DNA of 64,000 nt from Xanthostigma xanthostigma (Eukaryota > Arthropoda > Insecta > Raphidioptera > Raphidiidae): the NCBI GenBank assembly GCA_963575645.1, contig OY754466.1:46780001-46844000 (forward strand), read 5' to 3'. The translations under genes and the position numbers were made by a program. The notes under the pieces were generated by a model. That model worked only from the letters and a program-made list of their open reading frames with translations. It made no database searches and had not been told where the DNA came from. Shown here one piece after another: positions 53,150 through 64,000 of the stretch (positions are counted from its first letter, which is position 1; every line of letters begins with the position of its first letter).

Positions 53150-54250
53150 AGCCCACGACTGGGGAATGGTACTAATTTACGTCAAAAATCACTTTCCAAA
53201 ATTTTACAATATCTTTTCGTTTTGAGGTCCCCCGAATCCAAAAAAAACATTTTTTGGTAAAACTGTGTGCGTCTTTAGTCTGTGAACACGATACAGGTCA
53301 AACGGATTGAAACCAAATTTTGGGAGGATATTTGACACGTAAATATGAAGAGCGCTATTGTTTTTGGGGAAAATTGGCGCACGCGCAACAGAGATATATG
53401 CTATAACGTTGAGTTTTTTTAATATAATAGTGATATACTTTTCATAACGGTTTATTATTCCATTTATTTTTTCAATAAAGTTTTGTTAAATTTTTTTTTC
53501 TCAACTTTATAGTTTCGGAAATATTTTGAAAATAAAAAATTCAGCTGTTCTTTTGTCTTGTAGATCTGTCAGAAATAAACTACTTAAGCATGCGTTGATT
53601 AATTTTTACATAACTTGGAACACATTATTAGGTAGCCATTAGTAATGTGCCGGATCGTTAAAAATGTATATCCGCGGATGCGGATCTGAATACGGATATT
53701 TGGTTTCAAGTTCCGCGGATACGGATACTTAACTTTCTTAGAGTACGCGGCGGTAAATATTGCACATCGATCTTTGGAAAGAGACTATATTATGTTATGG
53801 GAAAAAGTTATTAACCTCTTTAAGAGCTAACTCTCATAACAGATTGTCTTTCCAAAGATCGATGTGCAATATCTCATTATAAAGATAGTTTTTTAGTACC
53901 TTTGAGCTATGGACTATTGGTATGGTACTCACTACGATAAATGTTTGCAATATAAAGGTGCCAAATACGATTTTAAAAAATAAAAAATAATCTGAATGGA
54001 ATTTAACAGTTTTTCATTGTTACCTAATCACCTATATATATAAAATTTCATCTATGAATTGAAAATTATTAAGGTAATAGATCCGCCAAAAACTAACGGA
54101 TGCGAATACGGATCTTTCTTCTCCCTCGGATATCCGCGGATACGGATACGGCACATCACTAGTAGCCATGGCAACGAATAGCAAATTTTATCATAATGAA
54201 TACCTACTATAGCTATTATACCCGCGTCATCTCACGATAAATCAGAAATT
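53150..54250 (+). mobile_element. Repeat family X, copy interrupted by a hAT MITE
   Basis: Similarity to 55385-56110 runs through GGTCAAACGGATTGAAACC, GAGATATATGCTATAACG and TCTGTCAGAAATAAACTA, then breaks at 53640 and resumes at 54162 (CATGGCAACGAATAGCAAAT). Confidence 0.7.
53640..54161. mobile_element. hAT MITE family 2, copy 2, perfect 8-bp duplication
   Basis: TAGTAATGTGCCGGATCG to the inverse of TAGTGATGTGCCGTATCC, flanked on both sides by gtagccat. The related repeat at 56030 has the unoccupied site (GGTAACCATGGCAACG). Confidence 0.93.
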
Positions 54251-55384
54251 TTATTCTCTGTATTATGTACTAGGTAAATTAATCATACAATCGCGATAAG
54301 GGTAACAGTGAATAATACTTGTAGGTATTCTACTAGATGCAAAAAAAGTTTTAATATTTTTTTTTCAACTCGCGATTTACTATTTGCAACTGCTGAGGTA
54401 TAATTTTTTTTACCTATTTCAAACTTATCAGGAAGTGTAAGTGCATTTTTTTCAAATGTCAACATATACTTACTTTTTTTTCATTTTCAAAATTTCATTT
54501 TTTTGTCTATAAAATCATAAAAATTGCATAGGGTTACATAAGAAAATATTTGAGAAAAACATTGACCGGTCTATAGAGTTTAATATCAAGGGTCGGTATG
54601 GTGTGTATGTGACGACAGACAGACAGGCAGCTCTCTTGTTTTAGAGAATCGACACGAAATCCCTAGTAAATCCCACACGTTCTGTGCCCCACAACTACAG
54701 TAGAGATAGGGTACTGTACTGTTACAGGGTGTTAGTAGGTATCAACGGCTTGCGGATGAGGAAAAATAGAACCAGAATGCGGTATTGCAGATCTCATTAA
54801 CCGCACTAATCGACATGGCGCGATACTGATCGTGCCAAGTTGCCAAGACACGAGATTGCGTACCAGAAGTAACACACATTTCGGTAATGGAGAATAAAAA
54901 ATAAGTTCAAAAACTAAAACCCGACTACTGAAAAGTATGAAACAAGAAAATATTATCATCTGACGATAGCCGTGGTCGTATGCCATCTACCCTAACAAAA
55001 CATTACATTTTAACAGTAGTAAACGATCATAGAGGGGCCTCATATATATGAGATGGCATATGACCCAGGTTATCCTCAGATGAGAATATTTTCTTGTTTC
55101 ATACTTTTCAGTAGTCTTGAACTTATTTTTTGTTTAATTTTTATTTGCTCACCTCTCGGACCAAAATTCAAAAATAAATGTAGCCTATGTTACCCGGGCC
55201 ATAATACCGAATTCCGAATCGATTGACACCTTATTTATCAAAATCGGATGAATAGTTTAGGCGCTACGGTGGAACATCCGTAAATACATACATAGACTGC
55301 TAAACTCATAACCCTTCCTTTTGGCTTCGCCGCAGTCGGGTAAAAATGAAGTTCTTTCGGTTGTCATTAATTTATTGTTCACGA
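54251..55384. other. Non-coding, nothing recognised
   Basis: Short frames at 54283-54986 have no features. ATATTTTCTTGTTTCATACTTTTCAGTAGT blocks near 54920-54955 (inverse) and 55084-55118 form an imperfect inverted repeat. Confidence 0.45.
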
Positions 55385-56110
55385 AGTGATAAGAAATAGA
55401 TTCAAGAGATTAGAGAATATAGATTTTTGGAAAATCGCTATGCGTCTGTTAGTCTGTGAACACGAGATACAGGTCAAACGGATGAGCGGATTGAAACCAA
55501 ATTTTGAGAGGATATGGTATGCAAATATGAAGAGCTCTATTGTTTTTGGGGAAAATCTACACATGCGCAGAAGAGATATATGCTATAACGGTGTTTTTTT
55601 TATGTAATAATGGTGTATTTTTCAAAAAAGTTTCGTTAAAAATTTTTGTGACGTGATAACGTCCTATAAATTGATGAAACACCAGCTGCACGCACGAAAA
55701 AGTGTAACGTTCCGCCTGACTCTGTGCGTGCAAGCGAGAGCGCAGTATAAGCGATAGAGAGTCGGTAAAAATATAGTTTGACAGCTACTAAAATTTAGGT
55801 TATGTATTATTAAATATGATATTCGAGCGGAATACGTTATCACGTAAAACTATCGTCCGTAAACCGACTTTACAGACAACCAATTTTTTTTTCCTCAACT
55901 TTATAGTTTCGGAAATATTTTGAAAATAAAAAAAATCACCCGGTCTTTTGTTTTAAGGATCTGTCAGAAATAAACTAGTTAAGCATGCTTTGATTAATTT
56001 TTACATGACGTGAAACATATTATGTAGGTAACCATGGCAACGAATAGCAAATATCATATTGAATACTAGCCATTACCCGCGTCATCTCACACGATATCAG
56101 AAATGTTATT
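55385..56110 (+). mobile_element. Repeat family X, copy with the empty hAT site
   Basis: Same blocks as 53150-54250 but uninterrupted at GTAACCATGGCAACG. A different insert (55648-55884) splits it. A Helitron-like end (CTAGCCATTACCCGC, inverted) begins at 56066. Confidence 0.65.
55648..55884 (+). mobile_element. Repeat family Y, short copy
   Basis: GACGTGATAACGTCCTATAA to CGTAAACCGACTTTACAGAC is the inverse of parts of 57431-58098. Confidence 0.65.
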
Positions 56111-56849
56111 TTCTTTATTATAATCAAATGTCAACATTTTTGAAGTTGGAACGGTCCCGTCGCTCAATTGGCTGGAATTTTTTTTTATGAGTTGATATCG
56201 GGATTACATTTAGGGTGTATGTAACTACTGTGGAAGTAAAATTTGTCCCATCCCTGTTCTTAGGTTGACTGTAGGCTCCTCTCAGTGACGACAACTAGGC
56301 CGGACGGGCTCATGTTCCTCGCCAACAAGCGGTCTTTTTCCTTGTGAGTTGCAATGCACCCTGGGAAGTTACTTTGCCCTATTTTCTTATACTCGTGCAC
56401 AACTTAAAATTGTATTTATAATCAGTTTTTTTCTTTGAATAATTACATAACTATATCATCGTCGAATTTTGCGTTTTCTACACTGAAGAATTCTGTAAAA
56501 ATGTGTTCTAAACTCAATTTTAAAAGGACGTTAAAGAAAAAGAATACGTTGACTGTTTCCTCAGATTGTAAAAAATGCACTCTGAAAATTTTTAAACTCT
56601 GGTCGCAAACATCGTTTTTGGACTGTTTTTTGTAAGCTGTGACTAAGCAACAAATTGCATAAATGGAGTTTTTCTATAAATTGCAAAGATTTATTCAATT
56701 CGAAAAAGAAAATTCTAATTTAATTTTTTTAATTGTAACTTGTTTAAAAATTGATATACCTATTTGTTTTAGAAATTATTAAAATTGGTTTGATTCCTAC
56801 CAGTCAATACCATAACTGTCATTATTTTTTTTCACTAAATGTATGCTAT
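56111..56849. other. Non-coding, nothing recognised
   Basis: A 66-codon frame (56435-56635) has no features. Confidence 0.45.
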
Positions 56850-57330
56850 TGTTGCGTGCCCCTTGATGGGAGGACTCTGGAAGAACATTCTAGAGCATGG
56901 GCCGAAAACTATAAAAGGTGAGCAGAGTGGGCAAGTCAGTCAGTTAGTTATTCAAGTTGTTCGTGAGTTGTGTTAATACAAGTCTGACGTTGCGACATAC
57001 ATTCAGTTATATTGCGAAAATAAATTAACTCTAGTGAGTGCAATTATAAATCCGATTTGAAATAAATGACTAGTTAATAGACAAGTGTGCTGATAAACTT
57101 TGTGTTGTGTTCCTGTGTGTTGTGAATATTTTGTGTACATAATTTAGTGACTCTATTATTCTCTGTTACTTAGTCTTTATAATTTAGAACTATTAGTTTT
57201 GTTTCTGTTAACGTTATTATTTCTGTTAAGTTAAAGAAGTACGCTTTCGTTTGTGTGTTTTACTGTTTTGTTAAACATTTATTATTGCAAATAAATAATT
57301 TCCACCATGGACGACAGCAGTTTTGTTACA
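56850..57330 (+). mobile_element. Candidate solo LTR with heat-shock and core promoter elements
   Basis: It begins TGTTGCGTGCCCCTTG and ends CAGTTTTGTTACA, as at 20713-20886. A heat-shock-type element GAACATTCTAGAG lies at 56883-56895, the TATA box CTATAAAAG at 56909-56917 and an insect initiator TCAGT at 56936, 28 nt apart. A transcript would reach ATG at 57307 in a strong context (CCACCATGG), but the frame closes after nine codons. The flanking 4-mers (ctat/gtat) match only partly. An alternative is the promoter and first exon of a host heat-responsive gene. Confidence 0.45.
56883..56940 (+). promoter_or_regulatory. Heat-shock element, TATA box and initiator
   Basis: GAACATTCTAGAG (three alternating GAA/TTC pentamers), CTATAAAAG and TCAGTCAGT are spaced as in insect RNA polymerase II promoters. 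Confidence 0.55.
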
Positions 57331-57430
57331 GTATGAAATAGTTTTCCACTGTATGATAAATAGTGAAAAAAGAAACCAATTGAATAAAAGATTAAAAAAC
57401 TGTAAAAAATAAATAATTAAAGTTTAAAAA

Positions 57431-58098
57431 AAATTGGTTGTCTGTAAAGTCGGTTTACGGACGATAGTTTTACGTGATAACGTATTCCGTAATACATAAC
57501 CTAAACCTCCCAAAATTTGGTTTCAATCCGCTTATCCTTGGTGTCGGAATGATAAGAAATGTCAAAAGTGACGTTTGCAACTGTCAAAGTATTATGTTCT
57601 AATAATAATTAGTTATTCCAATACTTAACTTAGAAGGCGTTGCATTTCACAAAATACTAATGTCAAAAAATTGAATTAAACATTAGAAATGCAGCCGTTT
57701 TCATGTTAAGACAAGACATACGTTATATTCTAATTTCCATGTACGGCAAACAAAGACGACCGACCGCGTCGCGCCATGCATTAGACAACATTGCATTTAT
57801 ATTTTATACAGCTATTTTTCTATATAAATTTGTATAAAAAAAGTGTTTAGGCAAATTCTGTTATACGAAATCTATGTAAAATGTTCTCCTCTTTCGTTTA
57901 AGACTGGTTTCAAACCGATCTGATTTAAATTGAGCGAGAAATTAGCAAAAAGCACGCACAGGGTCAGGCGGAACGTTACGCGTTACGAACGTTAGGAACG
58001 TTACGACCGTTACACTTTTTCGTGCATGCAGCCGGTGTTTTATCAATTTATAAGATTGGTGATTCATCAATTTATAAGACGTTATCACAACAAAAAAA
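57431..58098 (-). mobile_element. Repeat family Y, long copy
   Basis: TTGGTTGTCTGTAAAGTCGG to GACGTTATCACAAC, the inverse of the copy at 55.65 kb with extra interior sequence including repeated GTTACG blocks (57974-58012). Confidence 0.65.
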
Positions 58099-58964
58099 TT
58101 GTTTTTTCTAAAGATTAAAGAAAGCAGTTGTCGGGTGGTCTGTTCGTACGTTTGTAACTCCAGTTTGTGTGAAAGAAGTATTACGAAACTTAATCGTATT
58201 TAAGAATTTAAAGGCTTCCTTCAACTTTTGTTTCGCTCTTGAATTAAATCTGAAAGATTATATTTCAAAGTATGAATGAAAACATCTGAGTTAGTGGAAT
58301 AGACGTCATTAATAAAATTAAATCGAACAGCAAGGCTATGACAAGGATAAGTGGAACTTGTGTTCGACTATAGCAATCCTGTAAGAAGCCGTCTCATCCT
58401 GTAAAAACGTCACAGCCCCACCTTTCACTGTTCTTTTTAAGGACTTCTTCTTTTCTAATTCCCGCATAAAAGGAATAATTTGTAAAAGTTTAATAATATG
58501 AGTGTATTGATGTTGCATAATAAAATTAATTAAATTTACCTTTATATAATACTAGCCGCTACCCGCACGCGTAAAATACTATTAAATTGTTTTTTAAAAA
58601 CTTGGATAAGTACCGCCGTATTTTTAAACAATTTTAGAGGTACCTACAGTTGTTGATTTATATTGAAGGTATACCTAATTCTGTAATAATATGGCTGTTA
58701 AGAGACTGACAGCTAGTTTATGGTTAGTTATGTAGTAATTAATTTATTTATGATCGGGAACTATTTGTCAAGTTAATTAGTCAATTTATTTTAATGCAAC
58801 CTGAGCAACCAGTTTTTCCATATCTTACATTCCGATGGTTTTGCACAGTAAGTTGTAAAGAGGTCATTGAATTATGCAACTTTATTTTTAGCGATGCCTC
58901 TGACCACTCCATTTATCATTCAGTTCTTTTTCCAAAACTTGATTTTTCATCATGTCATATATAT
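58099..58964. other. Non-coding; inverted Helitron-like end at 58552
   Basis: CTAGCCGCTACCCGCACGCG at 58552 resembles the inverted 3' ends at 39119 and 56066. No gene. Confidence 0.45.
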
Positions 58965-59519
58965 GCGCTAAGGTTAAAGATGTTTGCCTCCCTTTTTAGA
59001 AATAACCTCACAATTTCTCCACTTAAATTACATATCATTTCACAGATAATTGCTTGCTCTACTGACATCGACAACTAAAAAATTTATTATTGCTTTTGTT
59101 TTTGTAAATTAATTAAAATACATCAACGCTGAACAACGTCTGCCATCTGACGGCATTAATTTTGAAACGTCAACACTTCGATCTGTCATCTGACCTTCAT
59201 ATTGTAATACAACATACACAATACTGCATACTGCCATCTAACGGCTTTAATTTAGAAACAACGAGCAACGCTGAACAACGTCACAGCAATGCTGCATGAC
59301 GCTTTTGCTACTTGCGTCTCTATATGACAATTTTAGTAAAATATTTCTTCGATCTGTCATCTGAGCTTCATATTGTAATACAACAAAAAGGAGAACGTTA
59401 TTAGCAGTGTGTAAAATTAGAAACGAATGGAATACCTGCAATCATATTTAAAAAATAATTTTGTAAAGTGATAATTATTATACTTATTTAGTGCGAATAA
59501 TTCGCACAGGTCACACTAG
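58965..59519 (+). mobile_element. Helitron-like family A, copy 4
   Basis: Starts GCGCTAAGGTTAAAGATG, ends GTGCGAATAATTCGCAC, then AGGTCACACTAG. Close in sequence to copies at 15989 and 19521. Confidence 0.75.
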
Positions 59520-59858
59520 CTATTAATAAATCAAACATTCCCGTCGGAAATTCAACGAAAGATATTATTTTGGTGAAAAGAAATAATTGTTCAAAATGTC
59601 TAAAAAATGTCTCGTAATTTAAAAGATGTGTGAATGGTCGGAATCGATTTAGCGAAATTTTTATTATCAAGTGTACCACAAAGCGCTTCCTGTTAAAAAA
59701 GTCGCAGATTTACAAAACGCATGAAAACATGAAAAATATCTTGTAAGTATACCAGAATTTTTGATATCGCAAGATTATTTGTGTTGACAGTTTTTAATTT
59801 ACGTCAGTTTGCATTAAAAATAAAGCAGAGAGAATTTTTGGTTGTAGTACATTGTTAG

Positions 59859-62558
59859 CAGTGGCGGATTATTCCTCAGACCCAGTAGGCCCGAGCCTAG
59901 GACGGCCAGATATTAGGGGCGGCCAATCGTGACAAAACACATTATGGCTTATGGCAGGCCGCACTCGCAGTCTGCACCGCATCGTATAACAATAATCTTC
60001 CCAAAAAAGTGATCGGAATATCTAATTTAGATCAATATTTTGGACTGTTGAGTTTTTTTTTAAATGCAATTAAAACAGACAACTTATTAAAACCAACAAT
60101 GTTGAGTTATAGGTATATAGTCCAGGAGGAATCGGCGCATGAGTATCGAAAACTATTCCACCTCAATTTTTTTATGCGATTCTCTTCAAATTACCCTACT
60201 GATGATATAAATGCATGTTGCCAGGGGGCAACCCCGTGCCATATTGTTTAAACCGAAATTGTTTAAACAATTGCGAGGAATTGTTATTTTTCAACCGGAC
60301 AAATTTTTTTTGTATTCTTTGTTAAAATACAATTAAAAAAGGTCCTATGGCTTTTCACGATAAAGTTAATATTTTTAGAGATATCAATTTTTAAAGGTTC
60401 GAAAAATCTTAAATTTGGGTACTTTTGACCCATGAAAAATATATTAAAAAAAAAAATAAAATATAAATAATATTTTTTTTTTTATTCTTTATACAATAGT
60501 TAACAATATCCTTAATTGCGATTTCTAAAAATTTAATTATTTATACCTGTTTTTAATTGTTAATTTCGCGCGTTCACAAGTATGCGTTGCTTACCTATAA
60601 GTATCGTTGTCTCTCTCTGACTCATACGCTGCGTCGGTCTCTCGGTGTCCTGAATCATTATTTTACATTTATCTTTTAAACTATTAACTTAATCAGAATT
60701 TTTAAAAAGAGCATATTATTAAAATTACTTTTTTATTGGTTTATATTATTTTTTTGTTATTATTATAGAAATTTATGCATTTTTATTAACAATAATAAAA
60801 TATAATGGTATTTGAACATTGTATGGGATCACAATTATATAAAAATAATAAAAAAAATTTGGTACGCAGTTAAATTTTCAAAGTGAAACATAATAAAATA
60901 AAAAATACTTATATGTATATGTTTTATGGTGTATGTTTAATTGTGTATAAATATGGAAAAGATTTTTTATTTTTGTTTTTTATTTTTTCAAGGGCACTCT
61001 TTGTATAAAATCTCAAGATCTATGTTAGTTATTGTGACAAAATTATTTATTATATAGAGCATTTAAAAAAAAATACAAGTTAGGGCGAGTCAATTTTCAA
61101 CTGATCGTTCTTTTGTTTTTTGCTCAGAGTTACTCAGTCTTTTTTATTTCGTTACAGTATTACGATTGTTAAACGAGACAACGATACTTATAGGTAAGCA
61201 ACGCATACTTGTGAACGCGCGAAATTAACAATTAAAAACAGGTATAAATAATTAAATTTTTAGAAATCGCAATTAAGGATATTGTTAACTATTGTATAAA
61301 GAATAAAAAAAAAAATATTATTTATATTTTATTTTTTTTTTAATATATTTTTCATGGGTCAAAAGTACCCAAATTTAAGATTTTTCGAACCTTTAAAAAT
61401 TGATATCTCTAAAAATATTAACTTTATCGTGAAAAGCCATAGGACCTTTTTTAATTGTATTTTAACAAAGAATACAAAAAAAATTTGTCCGGTTGAAAAA
61501 TAACAATTCCTCGCAATTGTTTAAACAATTTCGGTTTAAACAATATGGCACGGGGTTGCCCCCTGGCAACATGCATTTATATCATCAGTAGGGTAATTTG
61601 AAGAGAATCGCATAAAAAAATTGAGGTGGAATAGTTTTCGATACTCATGCGCCGATTCCTCCTGGACTAATACTTAGTCGAGGACTTTTTTATAAATTTG
61701 AGTTTAGGTTACATAACGCTCTTCTAAGATGATTTTACGTCAGCTTTGTTGATAATATATTAAATGTTTTATTTAAATGTGTAATTATCCCTGAAACCTC
61801 AGAAAATATGACAAACTAGCAGCTATTTAGTTAATTAAATTTCTGAATCGATTTCGATAAAAGTTGGCAATAAAGTAAATTCATTATGTAGTCTATAGGT
61901 ACTCTATATGATGGGTGCTGAGAAAGGGGCAGCTAGAACGTACTGCATGGCCTGGGGCCTAGGGTGGCTAATACGACGGTTTCGAACTGCGCACTGTATC
62001 CTAATCTTTATTACACGAACTGCGCACTGTACAAGAGACCATAAAAATTCACAGTACACGAACTGCGGCACCAGGCAATTATAATAATATTTATGTATGA
62101 TCAAAGGAAAGAAAAATAAAACTTAACAGCTCTGCAAGTTTTAAAGGCACAGCGCCAAAACGACTCGCCATTTTTTAAAACCTTTGAAAAGGAAAACTTT
62201 ACACCTTCCAAAACCAAAATTTCGTTTTTTCTTTCACTATACTCAAAAACGGGATTCATAATGAGTATCAGACGCTAGAGTAACTTTAGTTAGACTTCAC
62301 TACAAGAACCTCCACAAAACAAACTTGAAGAACAATTGAAAAATGAACATTTCCATCAAAAGCAAATGCACATCTAACTGACAATGAGAATATAAATCAA
62401 TTAAGAAAAGGGATTAATAATTATTTTTGTAAATACCAGGAATTGGACTAGTGTTGAAGTCATGTTAAGTACTACAGGTAATAAAACGTACACTGATTAA
62501 AAGATTAAGAAAGTGCGCAGTTCATGAACATCCGGCTAATACTGCAAATTCGCCACTG
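59859..62558. mobile_element. 2.7-kb hAT-type element, perfect 8-bp duplication
   Basis: The ends are CAGTGGCGGATTATTCC and, inverted, CAGTGGCGAATTTGCAG. attgttag lies exactly on both sides (59851-59858 and 62559-62566). About 1.55 kb of its length is a nested element (60120-61667). No transposase frame remains, so it is a decayed or non-autonomous copy. Confidence 0.88.
60120..61667. mobile_element. Nested element with about 494-bp near-perfect inverted repeats
   Basis: The left arm 60120-60613 and right arm 61175-61667 are complementary with only homopolymer-length differences by eye. The ends are GTCCAGGAGGAATCGGCGC and its inverse, flanked by TA. The 561-bp centre is AT-rich with no coding frame. 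Confidence 0.9.
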
Positions 62559-62566
62559 ATTGTTAG

Positions 62567-63366
62567 ACTGTCCTAACTGTCTAACAATATAGAATGACAC
62601 CCCAATATGCCTTTTAAAGTTTTTTGTACTTTCTTTAAAGCTCTATCTCTAAAAATTCGTTGAGACAAATGTAATCTACTTTTAAACTTTTACAATAGAC
62701 AAAAAATATCTGTTTTTTATGATGATCAGAATAGCAGGAGCTGCTGCTTCGAAGTGTTGCGTTACGAGATAGTAAAAAATAAATACGTAATAAATTTATG
62801 ACGGGGATAAATTTGAATATAAATATGAATTGTCTCTACACCAAAAACGACAATAAAAACTATTTATAACTTAAAAAAAAATCGAAGACATTTTTATATT
62901 CCATTTCCGAACAAAATATTTATATATAGTACAAGTGGATACAATCAGATTTTGAATGTTGGCAGTATTGTAAATATGTATTCCCGTCGATATATTTCGT
63001 ATAAATTGCTAACATCACATCAGTGAATCTAACCACATCTTGGCTATAACTTCATATCAGTTTTGATATCAACTTGATAGCGTGATCTTCCGTGTCTCTC
63101 ATCCCCTTTCGAGACGCGAGCGGCCTATCGCATCTCTCCAACCCCAAACTCTGTTCTCTGCGTGTATATGGACATGTGTACATTGTTAGGAGCAACATTC
63201 AACCTCCCCAATGCACCCCAATACCCTCAGACGCCACCCCCAAAACGAGTTCGCGCTCTTTACTTACTCTCGTAATATATACCACACAACCCTCGCTTTT
63301 CGCGTATACCGATCTCGTTGTAAAACACGATTTTCGCGAGCACGTGGCTGTATGTTCAAGAAACTA
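62567..63366. other. Non-coding, nothing recognised
   Basis: Two overlapping frames (63092-63367 and 63211-63507) in C-rich sequence have no family features and are not accepted. Confidence 0.45.
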
Positions 63367-63419
63367 ATCAAATATATTGGTCTGAGAAAAATTGGTCGAC
63401 AATTTTATTTATTTGAAGA
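63367..63419 (+). mobile_element. Retroposon family P1, 5'-truncated copy with 13-bp duplication
   Basis: Only the last 53 bp of the family (GTCTGAGAAAAATTGGTCGA onward) are inserted between two copies of GTTCAAGAAACTA (63354-63366 and 63420-63432). Confidence 0.85.
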
Positions 63420-63432
63420 GTTCAAGAAACTA

Positions 63433-63767
63433 AACTTCAAATTGTCACTACCATTCTGTTTCTACCGACACAATTGTTACGGACATATAAGTAGTGGACA
63501 AGAATAAATAAACATCTAGATGTATAAACTCTCTGTTACGGGGTTTAATCCTTCCCGGTTAACCATATCCTGTCCTGAAACGACCAGTGCTATACCATTT
63601 CAAGTGTTGAATGGTTGGCAGCGAACTGCTTCTATATATAGCTAGGTACTTGTTTTATTTAATTTTAATATTGTGCTTGTTACGATATTAAACAAAACCG
63701 TAAATAAATAAATTAATTAGGTATGCCTATGGAAAAGCTGTAAAGTTTCATTTTTTACTTACGTTTT
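63433..63767. other. Non-coding, nothing recognised
   Basis: No gene or repeat end recognised. Confidence 0.45.
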
Positions 63768-63801
63768 ATTTCTGGAAATTTTACGTAAAATTTCCAGAAA
63801 T
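63768..63801. repeat. Perfect 34-bp palindrome
   Basis: ATTTCTGGAAATTTTAC is followed immediately by its exact complement, with no spacer. Confidence 0.95.
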
Positions 63802-64000
63802 GATTATATTTGAAGGCGAATAATTCTTAAGGTATCATATTTACAGAAAAAAAACAAGAACATTTTTTGTAGAGAAATAATTTTCCTACAAAATTGTTCC
63901 GTTCAAAATTTTTTATAATTTTTTTCCAAGAGGTGGAAATCAGGGTGGCCAATTTGAAGGAGTAAGAAAAAAATTGTCGGACCCTCAGTGTCGTGTTCAG

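Noticed and set aside
57307..57336. ATG in perfect Kozak context
   Set aside because: The frame closes after nine codons; without a proven splice donor it cannot be called a gene.
60120..61667. Long inverted arms as ends of a second Polinton
   Set aside because: The arms start AGTCC, but the flanking 6-mers differ and the 561-bp interior has no genes; TA flanks fit a MITE better.
63092..63507. Two overlapping frames of 91 and 98 codons
   Set aside because: Different frames of one C-rich stretch, no recognisable domain, and a retroposon insertion lies inside.

Overview
The window looks like the genome of an arthropod, most likely an insect. It is AT-rich, has no prokaryotic operon signatures, and is packed with eukaryotic transposable elements: Helitrons, hAT-type MITEs with 8-bp target duplications, TPRT-like retroposons and a non-LTR retrotransposon tail. 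I cannot name the species, and I see no host protein-coding gene that I can support.

Positions 1 to about 12,100 hold the right-hand part of an endogenous Maverick/Polinton (adintovirus-like) element. All its genes are on the minus strand, and most are separated by 1-80 nt or overlap. In transcription order (right to left) they are: a small OB-like protein (11739-11338), a Cys-rich protein (11262-10834), protein-primed family-B DNA polymerase with zinc fingers and an HNH/EndoVII-like insert (10832-6837), A32/FtsK-type packaging ATPase (6549-5845), a DUF8207-like protein (5786-4827), a fibre-like protein (4784-4185), a low-complexity unknown (4183-3272), retroviral-type integrase with chromodomain (3303-2284), a phospholipase A2/pVI-like protein (2203-1319), adenain-like protease (about 1325-960), penton/minor capsid protein (960-253) and a small basic protein (251-3). 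The major capsid gene and left terminus are not in the window and presumably lie to its left. The frames are long and uninterrupted. Together they cover DNA replication (polymerase), insertion (integrase), packaging (ATPase), virion maturation (protease) and membrane penetration (PLA2).

The most interesting point in this element is the PLA2-protease junction. A canonical minus-1 slippery heptamer (A AAA AAC) sits in the PLA2 frame, one sense codon before the stop. It opens directly onto the protease frame, which has no usable ATG of its own.

From about 12.1 kb to 64 kb the DNA is layered repeats. They include Helitrons and Helitron-like elements (one family of four copies ends in a 17-bp palindrome followed by CTAG), several hAT MITEs with 8-bp duplications (two families present twice), and a 2.7-kb hAT derivative at 59.86-62.56 kb carrying a nested element with about 494-bp near-perfect terminal inverted repeats. 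There is also a small retroposon family with 10-13 bp target duplications. It carries the hammerhead-ribozyme half-core CTGAAGA-stem II-GAAAC, and unrelated repeats in the window share this core with covarying stems. Two LTR-like segments carry heat-shock-element motifs; one also has a complete insect-style core promoter. A nearly identical 332-bp tandem duplication lies at 31.9-32.6 kb. Stretches where I see nothing are listed as such.
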